Positions 8,660-15,771 of a stretch of DNA of 42,570 bases are shown here, piece by piece (positions within the stretch are counted from its first letter, which is position 1; every line of letters starts with the position of its first letter). Under the pieces are notes generated by a model that saw only the letters and a program-made list of their open reading frames with translations, had not been told where the DNA came from and made no database searches. A program made the translations under genes and the position numbers. The stretch comes from Nonomuraea aridisoli (GTDB lineage Bacteria; Actinomycetota; Actinomycetes; Streptosporangiales; Streptosporangiaceae): positions 1 to 42,570 of the forward strand of contig NZ_POUD01000052.1 of assembly GCF_003236395.1 (NCBI RefSeq), in the 5' to 3' direction.

Positions 8660-9807
8660 CGTCCGCCCTCCAGGTACGCCAGCGCCGCCCGCGTGCCGCC
8701 CTCCTTGATCGGCACGCCGGCCGCGTGGAGGCCCATCTCGACCCCGCTCAGCGTGCCCGCGAGCATGAGGTCGTTGAAGTGGCCGAGGTGGCCGATCCGG
8801 AACACGCGCCCGGCCAGCCGGCCCAGGCCGGTGCCGAGCGACATGTCGTAGCGCTCCAGGATCAGCCGTCTGACCGCGTCGGCGTCGTGGCCGTCGGGCA
8901 TGAGCACGGCGGTGAGCGAGCTGGAGTGTTCGCGTTCGTCGGCGCAGAGCACCTCCAGCCCCCACGCCCGCACGGCCCGGCGGGTGGCCTCGGCGTGCCG
9001 GTCGTGCCGGGCGAAGACCGCCGCCAGGCCCTCCTCCTCCAGCATGATCAGCGCCTCGCGCAGGCCGTACAGCAGGTTGGTGGGCGGTGTGTACGGGTAG
9101 AAGCCGCGCTGGTTGGCCTCGATGATCGGCTCCCAGTCCCAGTACGAGCGGGGCAACCGCCCCCGGTGGGCGAGGGCCTTGTCGCTGACCGCGTTGAAGC
9201 CGATGCCGGGCGGCAGCATGAGGCCCTTCTGCGAGCAGCCGACGGTGACGTCCACGCCCCACTCGTCGTGGCGGTAGTCCATCGAGCCGAGCGACGAGAT
9301 CGTGTCGACCAGCAGCAGCGCCGGGTGCCCGGCCCGGTCGAGGGCGGCGCGGATCTCGGGGACGCGGCTGCGCACGCCCGTCGAGGTCTCGTTGTGCACG
9401 ACCATGACGGCGGCGACGTCGGGGGTCAGGAGCTCGGCCAGGGCGTCGGGGTCGGCGCCGTGCCGCCAGTCGCCCGGCACCAGGTCCACGACCAGCCCGA
9501 GGCGGGCGGCCATCTCGCACCACAGAGTGGAGAAGTGCCCGGTCTCGAACGCCACCACCTTGTCGCCCGGCGACAGCGTGTTGACCAGCGCCGCCTCCCA
9601 TGCGCCCGTGCCCGACGACGGGTAGACGACCACGGGACCGGCGGTCTGGAAGACCACCTTCAGCCGCTCCAGCAGCTCGGAGGCGAGCCGGGCGAACTCG
9701 GCCCCCCGGTGGTCGATCGTGGGCTGGGCGATCGCGCGCAGCACCCGGTCGGGAACGTTGGTCGGCCCCGGGATCTGCAGGAAATGCCGGCCCACTGTCT
9801 CTGCCAC
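8656..9807 (-). CDS. Class V aminotransferase, serine/alanine-glyoxylate type
   Basis: A 383-residue PLP enzyme of the alanine-glyoxylate/serine-glyoxylate group. It opens with the family's QIPGPTNVPDRVLRA, has SSGTGAWEAAL for phosphate binding, LLLVDTISSLG with the pyridine-binding Asp168, and GCSQKGLMLPPG with the Schiff-base Lys194; FRIGHLGHFND near the C-terminus is also characteristic. The likely reaction is transamination of glyoxylate to glycine with serine or alanine as donor. It is first in the operon with the dehydrogenase and the carrier. The start is uncertain: GTG 9807 sits directly against a GGAG, while GTG 9795 has better spacing. It is divergent from the IclR gene, with operator half-sites within five bases of the longer start. 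Confidence 0.88.
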   Translation of the reverse strand: MAETVGRHFLQIPGPTNVPDRVLRAIAQPTIDHRGAEFARLASELLERLKVVFQTAGPVVVYPSSGTGAWEAALVNTLSPGDKVVAFETGHFSTLWCEMAARLGLVVDLVPGDWRHGADPDALAELLTPDVAAVMVVHNETSTGVRSRVPEIRAALDRAGHPALLLVDTISSLGSMDYRHDEWGVDVTVGCSQKGLMLPPGIGFNAVSDKALAHRGRLPRSYWDWEPIIEANQRGFYPYTPPTNLLYGLREALIMLEEEGLAAVFARHDRHAEATRRAVRAWGLEVLCADEREHSSSLTAVLMPDGHDADAVRRLILERYDMSLGTGLGRLAGRVFRIGHLGHFNDLMLAGTLSGVEMGLHAAGVPIKEGGTRAALAYLEGGR

Positions 9808-9811
9808 CTCC

Positions 9812-9838
9812 GTGCCATTTCACGGCACACCGTGCCGT
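9812..9838. promoter_or_regulatory. IclR operator candidate (three alternating half-sites)
   Basis: GTGCC (9812-9816), GGCAC (9824-9828) and GTGCC (9832-9836) alternate in orientation. The last two belong to a perfect 7-bp inverted pair (ACGGCAC, 3-bp spacer, GTGCCGT; 9822-9838). The cluster lies between the aminotransferase and IclR starts, where a regulator controlling both would bind. Confidence 0.6.
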
Positions 9839-9882
9839 CGTACGGTTCACTAACCTTAAGATCGCCCCTGGAAGGAGTCAAT

Positions 9883-10596
9883 GTGCAGAACGTGATCACG
9901 GCCCTTCGCGTGCTCGAAGAGGTCTCCGCCCGCCAGCCCATCGGCGTGGGCGAGCTGGCCCGCCTGCTCGGGCTGCCCAAGAGCACGGTGCAGCGCTCGC
10001 TCAGGACGCTGCACGAGGCCGGCTGGATCCGGCCCGCCGGGGGCGAGGTCACCCGCTGGCAGGTCACCAGCAAGGCGTTGCAGGTCGCCCGCCGTACCGA
10101 GCTGGGGCTGCGCGACGCGGCCGTGCCCGTCATGGAGGAGCTGCGCCAGCGCACCGGCGAGACCATCCACCTGATGGTCCCCGAGGGCGAGGCGGTCGTG
10201 CTGATCGAGCGGCTGGAGACCGACAAGCCGCTGCGCATCGTGCTGCCGCTCGGCATCCGGCTGCCGCTGCACGCCTCCGCCAACGGCAAGGCCGTGCTGG
10301 CCCACCTCGGCAGGGCGCTCGACGAGCTGCCCGCGTACACCGACACCACGATCACCGACGCGCGGGCGCTGCGGGCGGAGCTGGAGGCGGTCCGGGCGCG
10401 CGGGTACGCCGACAACCGCGGCGAGTGGCGCGCCGACATCGCCGCCGTCGCCTCGGCCATCCTCGGCCCGGACGGCGCCCCGATCGCCAGCCTCAGCGTC
10501 TCGACCCCGGCCAGCCGCATGACGGAGGACCAGCGCGCCCAGTACGGCGAACTCGTCACCCAGGCGGCCGGAACGCTCACCGAATCCCTCGGCTGA
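9883..10596 (+). CDS. IclR-family transcriptional regulator
   Basis: A 237-residue regulator with a winged helix-turn-helix at the N-terminus (ALRVLEEVSARQPIGVGELA, then LLGLPKSTVQRSLRTL, residues about 7-47) and the IclR effector domain (ETIHLMVPEGEAVVLIERLE, LHASANGKAVLAHL, GYADNRGEW). The GTG at 9883 is chosen because AAGGAG (9872-9877) lies five bases upstream and the family N-terminus begins there; the long open frame further upstream is antisense to the aminotransferase. IclR proteins often sense glyoxylate, pyruvate or related small acids. Its divergent placement makes it the likely regulator of the aminotransferase-dehydrogenase-carrier operon through the half-sites at 9812-9838. Confidence 0.9.
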   Translation: MQNVITALRVLEEVSARQPIGVGELARLLGLPKSTVQRSLRTLHEAGWIRPAGGEVTRWQVTSKALQVARRTELGLRDAAVPVMEELRQRTGETIHLMVPEGEAVVLIERLETDKPLRIVLPLGIRLPLHASANGKAVLAHLGRALDELPAYTDTTITDARALRAELEAVRARGYADNRGEWRADIAAVASAILGPDGAPIASLSVSTPASRMTEDQRAQYGELVTQAAGTLTESLG

Positions 10597-10684
10597 CCAG
10601 CCTCTGGAGGAGAGGCTCAGAGCCCGCCGCTGCCCACGAAACGCACCCGCATCGCGCCACCGTGCCATGCGGGGACGCATCACG

Positions 10685-11290
10685 TCAGCGGGGAGGCCAC
10701 TGGGTCGGGGTGGGCGATCCGGCCGGGCTCGGGGACTGTGCCGGGCTCAGGGTCTGCGCCGGGCTCGGCGATCCCGTGGGGCTCGGCGGCGCGGTGGCCG
10801 GGCTGGTCGGCGACGGCGGGCCCGCGGGCGCGGTGGGCAACTGGGCGAACTCGCGGGTGCGCGCCATGACGGGCACGACCGTCCGCGCCGACCTGCCCCC
10901 GGCGAACGTGAACGTCATCGGCACCGCCGTGCCGCGCACGCCCGTGACCGTGCCGATCGGCTGGTCGCCGGTGCCGACCGGCTGGTTGGGCGGCAGCGTG
11001 ATCGGCCCGGCGAGCTGCACGGACCCGCCTCCCTCGACGGTGATCCGCTCCACCCGATCCGCCCGGTCGCCCCGGTTGATGATCACGGCGAACAGTGTCA
11101 GCTGAGGGGCGGGCGAGGCCGGGTCGGCACTGCCGAGCAGGAAGGCGTTGCGTACGAGCACCGTGCCGCCGGCCTCGGCGTTGGCTCCCTCGTTCTGCGG
11201 CGGCCAGTGCTGGGCCTCGGTTTCCACGTTCCCGCACCCGGCGGCGGCAAGGGCCGCGATGGCGACGGCGGTGACGATGGCAGGACGCAT
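10685..11290 (-). CDS. Secreted lipoprotein with Pro/Ser/Thr-rich tail
   Basis: A 201-residue exported lipoprotein. The signal sequence ends in the lipobox LAAAGCG, putting the lipidated cysteine at about residue 19. The mature middle (LVRNAFLLGS, then LTLFAVIINRGDRADRVERI, then AGPITLPPNQPVG) has the beta-sandwich look of actinobacterial DUF461/PCu(A)C-related copper-chaperone-like lipoproteins, but the Met/His metal ligands of true PCu(A)C are not evident, so I give no metal role. The last 50 residues are a low-complexity SP/TP-rich tail that could reach into the wall. It is convergent with IclR and divergent from the MHS transporter. Confidence 0.75.
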   Translation of the reverse strand: MRPAIVTAVAIAALAAAGCGNVETEAQHWPPQNEGANAEAGGTVLVRNAFLLGSADPASPAPQLTLFAVIINRGDRADRVERITVEGGGSVQLAGPITLPPNQPVGTGDQPIGTVTGVRGTAVPMTFTFAGGRSARTVVPVMARTREFAQLPTAPAGPPSPTSPATAPPSPTGSPSPAQTLSPAQSPSPAGSPTPTQWPPR

Positions 11291-11423
11291 CGGCTCGTGC
11301 CCTCCTCTCGGCGTTGCCCCATGGCTACCCGGAGAAGTGCCCTCGAACCAGCGCCATCCGGCATGCCCGGCACAGCCGGATTCGCCGACGTCTCAGGCCC
11401 GTGACCGTCGATCGACTCTGATG

Positions 11424-11463
11424 TACCGTCACCGGTAACGCGGCAGCTACCGGAGGTGCGGTA
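11424..11463. promoter_or_regulatory. Two TACCG/CGGTA inverted repeats before the MHS transporter
   Basis: TACCG-4-CGGTA (11424-11437) and TACCG-6-CGGTA (11448-11463) lie in tandem directly before the ATG at 11465. The second pair encloses the GGAGG ribosome-binding site, so it could be a second operator or a hairpin that hides the ribosome site. Confidence 0.4.
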
Positions 11464-11464
11464 G

Positions 11465-12793
11465 ATGACTGAGCACGAACCCGACGCGACAGGCCCCGAG
11501 AGAAAACGGCAGCTCACCCGGGCGGTGGTCGCCTCCGCCGTGGGCACCTCGATCGAGTGGTACGACTTCTTCCTCTACGGTTTCGCGGCCAGCACCATCT
11601 TCGCGGAGCTGTTCTTCCCCACCAGCGACCCGACGACCGGCCTCCTGCTCGCCCTCGGCACCTACTTCGGCGGCTTCGCCGCCCGGCCCATCGGTGCGGC
11701 GATCTTCGGCCACTACGGCGACCGCATCGGCCGCAAGGCGACCCTGATCATCACCCTGATGACCATGGGCGTCGCCACCGCGCTCGTCGGCCTCGTGCCG
11801 ACGTACGACCAGATCGGCATCTGGGGCGGCATCCTGCTCACCCTGCTCCGCCTGCTGCAGGGCATCAGCGTCGGCGGCGAGTGGGGCGGCTCGGTGCTGC
11901 TCGCCACCGAGTGGGGCGACACCCGGGGCGCGCGGCGCGGGTTCCTCGGCAGCTGGCCGCAGTTCGGCGTGCCCGTCGGGCTCGTGCTCGGCTACGTCGG
12001 CCTGCAGATCTTCCAGCCGCTCGACCCGTACTGGGGCTGGCGCATCCCGTTCCTGCTCAGCATCGTCATGGCCGGCGTCGGGCTCTACATCAGGCTCGGC
12101 ATCCTGGAGACGCCCGTCTTCGCGAAGGTGCTGCGCGAGAACAAGATCGAGCGCGTGCCCGTGCGCGAGGTCGTCAAGAAGAACTGGCGCGAGATCGTGC
12201 TCAGCGCGCTGCTGCGCACCGGCCAGCAGGCGCCGTTCTACATCTTCACCGTCTTCATCCTCACCTACGCCACCAGGACCCTCGGCTTCGAGGCGTCGGA
12301 CGTCTATCTGTACGTCATCGTGGCCGGCCTCGTCTCGCTGGTCACCGTGCCGTTCTGGGGTTACATCTCCGACCTGGTGAACCGCAGGAAGCTCTACATC
12401 GTCGGCGCCGCGCTCATGGTGGTGTGGTCGTTCATCTACTGGCCGCTGCTCGACACCCGCGTGCCGGCGCTGGTCTTCCTCGCGATCGTGCTGGCCGCGC
12501 CCATCCACGACATCCAGTACGGCCCGCAGGCGACGTTCATCGCCGAGAGCTTCACCGGGCGGCTGCGCTACAGCGGCGCCTCCCTCGGCTACCAGCTCGC
12601 CTCGGTGACGGCCGGCGGCCCGGCCCCGCTGATCGCGGTCTGGCTGTACGAGACGTACCAGAGCTCCTTCGCCATCGCCGTCTACATGGCGGTCTGCGCC
12701 CTGATCAGCGTGGTGGCGGCGTACCTGCTCAAGGACCGCTCGCGGCAGGACTACGCCGTCGAGTACGACGAGGCGGAACCGAGCGGACGTTAA
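11465..12793 (+). CDS. MHS-family (metabolite:H+ symporter) MFS transporter
   Basis: A 442-residue inner-membrane transporter with 12 predicted segments. The start SAVGTSIEWYDFFLYGFAAS is the signature of the metabolite:H+ symporter branch (ShiA/ProP/KgtP/CitA relatives), with the GHYGDRIGRKATL loop and LLQGISVGGEWGGSVLLATE also diagnostic. Substrates in this family are small organic acids, shikimate or betaine; which one cannot be read here. The ATG is preceded by a strong GGAGG and two inverted repeats. Its nearness to the hydroxyacid operon and IclR gene makes an organic-acid role plausible but unproven. Confidence 0.88.
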   Translation: MTEHEPDATGPERKRQLTRAVVASAVGTSIEWYDFFLYGFAASTIFAELFFPTSDPTTGLLLALGTYFGGFAARPIGAAIFGHYGDRIGRKATLIITLMTMGVATALVGLVPTYDQIGIWGGILLTLLRLLQGISVGGEWGGSVLLATEWGDTRGARRGFLGSWPQFGVPVGLVLGYVGLQIFQPLDPYWGWRIPFLLSIVMAGVGLYIRLGILETPVFAKVLRENKIERVPVREVVKKNWREIVLSALLRTGQQAPFYIFTVFILTYATRTLGFEASDVYLYVIVAGLVSLVTVPFWGYISDLVNRRKLYIVGAALMVVWSFIYWPLLDTRVPALVFLAIVLAAPIHDIQYGPQATFIAESFTGRLRYSGASLGYQLASVTAGGPAPLIAVWLYETYQSSFAIAVYMAVCALISVVAAYLLKDRSRQDYAVEYDEAEPSGR

Positions 12794-12835
12794 ATCGGTG
12801 GACAGCGCACGCCGCCCGCGGCCATCGTGGGCGGC

Positions 12836-13573
12836 ATGCGACAGGAGGACATCTGGGACGCCTACGCCGCCCAGCATTACGACAGCCCCGGCACCGGCAT
12901 GTTCGCCCCCGAGGTGCTCGGGCCCACCGTCGACCGGCTGGCCAAGCTGGCCGGCGGCGGCCGTGCGCTGGAGTTCGCCATCGGGACCGGCCGGGTGGCC
13001 GTGCCGCTCGCCGAGCGGGGCGTGCCCGTCACCGGCATCGAGCTGTCACGCCCGATGATCGAGCAGCTGCGCACCAAGGCGGACGAGGCGGCCATCCCCG
13101 TCGTCAACGGCGACATGGCCACCGCCACCGCGCCGGGCACGTACACGCTCGTCTATCTCGTCTTCAACACGATCTCCAACCTGCTCACCCAGGCGGAGCA
13201 GGTCGAATGCTTCCGCAACGCCGCCCGCCACCTGGAGCCGGGCGGCCGGTTCGTGATCGAGCTGGGCGTGCCCGACCTGCGCATCCTTCCCCCCGGCCAG
13301 CAGGGCTTTCTCTTCGCCAGCCGGCCCGGCTACCTCGGCGTCGACACCTACGACGTGGTGAGTCAGCTCCTCGTCTCCCACCACTTCCGCTTCGACGACA
13401 GCCGGCAGGCCACGCTCTTCCGCACCCCCCAGCGCTACATCTGGCCGGCCGAGCTCGACCTCATGGCGCAGCTGGCCGGCTTCGAGCTGGAGAGCCGGCA
13501 CGCCGACTGGTCGGGGGCGGAGTTCACCGCCGAGTCGCGCTCCCACGTCTCCGTCTACCGCCTGCCCGCCTAG
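12836..13573 (+). CDS. Class I SAM-dependent methyltransferase
   Basis: A 245-residue cytoplasmic methyltransferase. Motif I appears as ALEFAIGTGRVAVPLAERG (about residues 42-60), followed by VTGIELSRPMIEQLR, VVNGDMATA and the post-motif LEPGGRFVIELGVPD. The ATG at 12836 is used; a GTG at 12827 is also possible and both have weak ribosome sites. The substrate is unknown. It follows the MHS gene by 42 bases on the same strand, so the two could share a transcript. It ends before a GC hairpin that separates it from the convergent solenoid gene. Confidence 0.85.
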   Translation: MRQEDIWDAYAAQHYDSPGTGMFAPEVLGPTVDRLAKLAGGGRALEFAIGTGRVAVPLAERGVPVTGIELSRPMIEQLRTKADEAAIPVVNGDMATATAPGTYTLVYLVFNTISNLLTQAEQVECFRNAARHLEPGGRFVIELGVPDLRILPPGQQGFLFASRPGYLGVDTYDVVSQLLVSHHFRFDDSRQATLFRTPQRYIWPAELDLMAQLAGFELESRHADWSGAEFTAESRSHVSVYRLPA

Positions 13574-13585
13574 TCCGTACGCGAA

Positions 13586-13614
13586 GCCCCGGGGCCGTGC
13601 GGAGCGCCCGGGGC
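13586..13614. terminator. Bidirectional terminator-like hairpin
   Basis: GCCCCGGG (13586-13593) pairs perfectly with CCCGGGGC (13607-13614) around a 13-base loop. It lies in the 74-bp gap between the converging methyltransferase and solenoid genes. There is no clear T-tract, as is common in actinomycetes. Confidence 0.5.
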
Positions 13615-13647
13615 GGTCGTCAGGGGAGGGGCCCCCTCACGGACCCG

Positions 13648-14217
13648 TCAGAGGCGGCGGCACTGGCCTTCCTTGTCGCCGCGCACGGAGTTGTTCCCCC
13701 CGGACACTCCGCGGCGGTTGCTCTCGCACTCCAGGTCGCCGCGGACGGCGTTGCGCTGCACCCGCACGCTCCCGCGGTTCTCCTCCACCTCGACGTTGCC
13801 GGACACGCGGTTGCCCTCGACGCGCACCGAGCGGCGGTTGTCCTCCAGCTGGACGTCGCCGTCGACCCGGGTCGACAGCACCGTGACGACGTCGGTGTCC
13901 TCGACCTGGATGTTGCCGTCGACCTGCGAGCCGCTGCTCACCGACACCGAGCGGGCGTCGTCGGCCTGGATGTCGCCGTCGACCCGCACGCCGCGGGCGA
14001 CCAGCGTGGCGTCCTTCGCCACCTTGACGTTGCCGTCGACCCTGGTGCCGAGGAGGGTGCACCGGGCGCCCTTCGGGACGCGGACGTCGTCGACGGAGGC
14101 GGAGCGGATCGTGCCCGAGCACGTGCGGGTGTCGGCGTGGGCGGGAGAGGCCAGCGCCATGCTCCCGAACACCGTGCCCAGGACGGCGCCGGCCACGGTC
14201 AGCTTGATCATCTTCAT
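13648..14217 (-). CDS. Secreted beta-solenoid repeat protein
   Basis: A 189-residue exported protein with a Sec signal peptide (MKMIKLTVAG start, cleavage after ASPAHA near residue 28). After a short head with two cysteines it contains about seven consecutive repeats of 20-21 residues of the form (T/N/S)-x-V-x-G-(D/N)-(V/I)-(Q/E/K)-V, for example TRVDGDVQLEDN and NRVSGNVEVEEN. Regular V-x-G-D/N turns of this kind predict a right-handed beta-solenoid. Two more cysteines lie near the C-terminus and may cap it. The ATG at 14217 follows AAGGGG with good spacing; an earlier in-frame start lacks one. The function is unknown; an extracellular structural or surface role is an inference. Confidence 0.7.
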   Translation of the reverse strand: MKMIKLTVAGAVLGTVFGSMALASPAHADTRTCSGTIRSASVDDVRVPKGARCTLLGTRVDGNVKVAKDATLVARGVRVDGDIQADDARSVSVSSGSQVDGNIQVEDTDVVTVLSTRVDGDVQLEDNRRSVRVEGNRVSGNVEVEENRGSVRVQRNAVRGDLECESNRRGVSGGNNSVRGDKEGQCRRL

Positions 14218-14557
14218 GTCGGTCCCCTTCGTCAGCTCCGGCCGGGCTCTCCTCCCGGCCACAAGAAGGATCTCGACCGCCCATTGCCGTTCCGTGAGAC
14301 GGGCATTAGAGGGGTCTCATTCGAGGCGGGCGCGTTTCCGCGTTCGCGTACAACTCTTTTACGCGTAGGCATGGTGTCAAAATCCTTGCCCGTCATCCCA
14401 CGCCCGTGTGCCCCGTGCTCAGGGGACACGCCATCGGACGGGCCGGAGGGGATGGTGACGGCGCACAACGCTGCGGCGGGGTCGTGCCGTCATTTCTCCT
14501 CCCTTCCACGTCCGGCGACCTCCACTATGTCCACGTCGCGATTGTCCGGCCCACGCC

Positions 14558-14578
14558 GCACCGCGATCACCGCGGTGC
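14558..14578. repeat. GC inverted repeat upstream of the TROVE remnant
   Basis: GCACCGCG (14558-14565) and CGCGGTGC (14571-14578) are perfect 8-bp inverted arms with a 5-base spacer. They lie eight bases before the larger stem at 14586-14648 and could be an operator or an adjoining RNA hairpin. Between the solenoid start (14217) and this repeat I see no gene. Confidence 0.45.
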
Positions 14579-14585
14579 CTCCTCG

Positions 14586-14648
14586 GGCCTCCCGCGAAAG
14601 CGACGATTCCGTGTACAGGCGCGAACGGAACCATTGACGCGGGAGGCC
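14586..14648 (+). ncRNA. Candidate structured RNA upstream of the TROVE remnant
   Basis: GGCCTCCCGCG (14586-14596) pairs perfectly with CGCGGGAGGCC (14638-14648), closing a 41-base interior that itself holds a TTCCGT/ACGGAA stem. The second outer arm is followed by TTTTCTCTCTTTC. No plus-strand gene ends upstream, so this is not an ordinary terminator; it may be a small RNA or a 5' leader structure. Bacterial TROVE proteins (Rsr) bind Y RNAs encoded beside them, and this element sits 28 bases before a TROVE-like reading frame. A bulged Ro-binding helix is not seen, so Y-RNA identity is only a hypothesis. Confidence 0.4.
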
Positions 14649-14675
14649 TTTTCTCTCTTTCGTGAAGAAGGGTCG

Positions 14676-15316
14676 ATGACCACACTCCAGCCTTCAGCGG
14701 TGACCGCCGCCAGGAGCGACCTCTTTCTGCTGGCCGCCCGAGCCCTGGCCGCCCGGCGCGCCGGGGAGCACGGCGACCGGCTCTCGCGGCTGGTCGCCGC
14801 GCTGGCCGCCGACGACGCCTGGATGAGCGCGTTCATCGGCTGGGCACGCAGGCAGCCGGCGCTGCGACTGCTGGCGCTGGCCGTCGCGGCCGAGTTCCTG
14901 CACACCCGGCTGACCGCCCGGCTCGCCACCCCGGCCGTGCGCCGACCGGGTGGCGCACGAGCTCGCGTCGCCCGCGGCCGTGCTGCGCTCCGGGGTGACG
15001 CCGCTGGAGGTGTACGCCGCCCTGCGGTCGGTGCCCGGCTCGCGCTGGAGCCGGGCGCTGCGGCTCGCGCTGGAGCCGGGCGCTGCGGCTCGCGCTGGAG
15101 TTGTCGCCGGCCAACGTCCCGGCGCTGACCGGCCGCACGCTCGTCGTCGTCGACCGCGGCGACCTGATGGCAGGCCCCGCGGACGGCCCGCTGACCAGGG
15201 CGGACGCCGCCTCGGTGGCCGGCGCGGCGCTCGCCTGCCGCGCCGCTCACGCGCGCGTCGTCGTCCTCGGCGCGGGCGAGGTCTCCGTACGGGTCCGCCC
15301 GGGCTGGCCGTTCTGA
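14676..15316 (+). pseudogene. TROVE (Ro60-like) domain gene, frameshifted and shortened
   Basis: Three frames carry consecutive pieces of one protein. Frame one from ATG 14676 resembles a TROVE N-terminus (ARSDLFLLAARAL, then WMSAFIGWARRQPALRLLAL, then AEFLHTRL). Near 14940 it continues in another frame as ADRVAHELASPAAVLRSG and RWSRALRLALE. After a 25-bp tandem duplication it continues in a third frame as LSPANVPALTGRTLVVVDRG, the start of the von Willebrand-like domain found after TROVE. The MIDAS D-x-S-x-S is degraded to DRGDLMA, and the central part of a full-length TROVE protein (usually over 450 residues) is missing. Intact relatives bind Y RNAs. The call rests on recalled family motifs, without a search. 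Confidence 0.5.
15037..15100 (+). repeat. 25-bp tandem duplication, 2.6 copies, inside the TROVE remnant
   Basis: The unit occupies 15037-15061 and is repeated exactly at 15062-15086, with a 14-base third partial copy at 15087-15100. Twenty-five bases is one more than a multiple of three. Removing one copy joins the frame of RWSRALRLALE to the frame of LSPANVPALTG, so the duplication explains the second frameshift. Confidence 0.9.
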
Positions 15317-15573
15317 TCCCCTCCCTTACGGCGAAGCCGCCGTCGCACCACCCGCCGCACGTGGCCGGCGGCCTCCAGGGGGACGCCCGCTGACCCGCAC
15401 GTGGCCGGCCGCCGCGACGCCGGGCACGTGGGCCGTCGGCGTGGTGACGCGGGCGCCGAGCGCCGCGCGGGAGAAAGACGGCTTCTCGGACACCCGTCAA
15501 TTCCGGTATCCGCCGTCGGATGTGTGTTTTGTGTCATGAATGCCCCGGCGAAGATGTGACACCGGAGGTTTGA

Positions 15574-15615
15574 ATGGCGTCCACCGTGACGACACCTGGT
15601 GACATGTGCGGATGA
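15574..15615 (+). CDS. Possible 13-residue leader peptide upstream of kdp
   Basis: An ATG at 15574 with GGAGG (15564-15568) five bases upstream opens a frame encoding MASTVTTPGDMCG and a stop. The stop lies inside the first arm of the hairpin at 15608-15628, an arrangement seen in translated leaders that control downstream structure. There is no composition bias that would reveal a sensed amino acid. It could equally be a chance frame; the strong ribosome site is the main support. Confidence 0.3.
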   Translation: MASTVTTPGDMCG

Positions 15616-15628
15616 ATGCCGCATCCGC
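15608..15628 (+). promoter_or_regulatory. Leader hairpin upstream of kdp
   Basis: GCGGATG (15608-15614) pairs with CATCCGC (15622-15628) over a 7-base loop. It overlaps the stop codon of the putative leader peptide and lies about 145 bases before the first kdp gene. Confidence 0.4.
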
Positions 15629-15771
15629 TGCGTAGAGATCGCGTCAATATTCGGGCTGACCCCGTATGGAAGCCGTCAAGACCGGCAAAGCCGCCATTCG
15701 CGCGGTATTTCCTTTAGTTCGCAGCCGCCTGCTCAGGCGACTGGAACGTCTTTCCGAGTTGAGGAGTGGGG

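Larger units (their letters stand above)
15317..15771. other. kdp upstream region (455 bp without a conventional gene)
   Basis: This gap separates the TROVE remnant from the kdp operon. It contains a possible 13-residue leader peptide, a hairpin that overlaps its stop, and a second small hairpin CGCCT-GCTC-AGGCG (15726-15739) about 30 bases before the first kdp start. AT content rises after about 15500, as expected of a promoter region, but I cannot assign -35 and -10 boxes with confidence. I see no match to the c-di-AMP (ydaO) riboswitch core. Confidence 0.5.

Noticed and set aside
8725..9882. Long plus-strand frame running into IclR
   Set aside because: It is opposite the aminotransferase gene and has the composition of a high-GC shadow; similarity to IclR starts only at GTG 9883.
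11557..14637. Very long plus-strand frame of about 1000 codons
   Set aside because: It overlaps the MHS transporter and methyltransferase in another frame, is Arg/His/Pro-rich and has no recognisable domain.
14406..14675. Plus-strand frame extending the TROVE remnant upstream
   Set aside because: It runs through the inverted repeats and has no coding character; ATG 14676 with its GAAGAAGGG site is the better start.
15630..15771. c-di-AMP (ydaO) riboswitch ahead of kdp
   Set aside because: The conserved core sequences of that riboswitch are not visible; only small hairpins are present.
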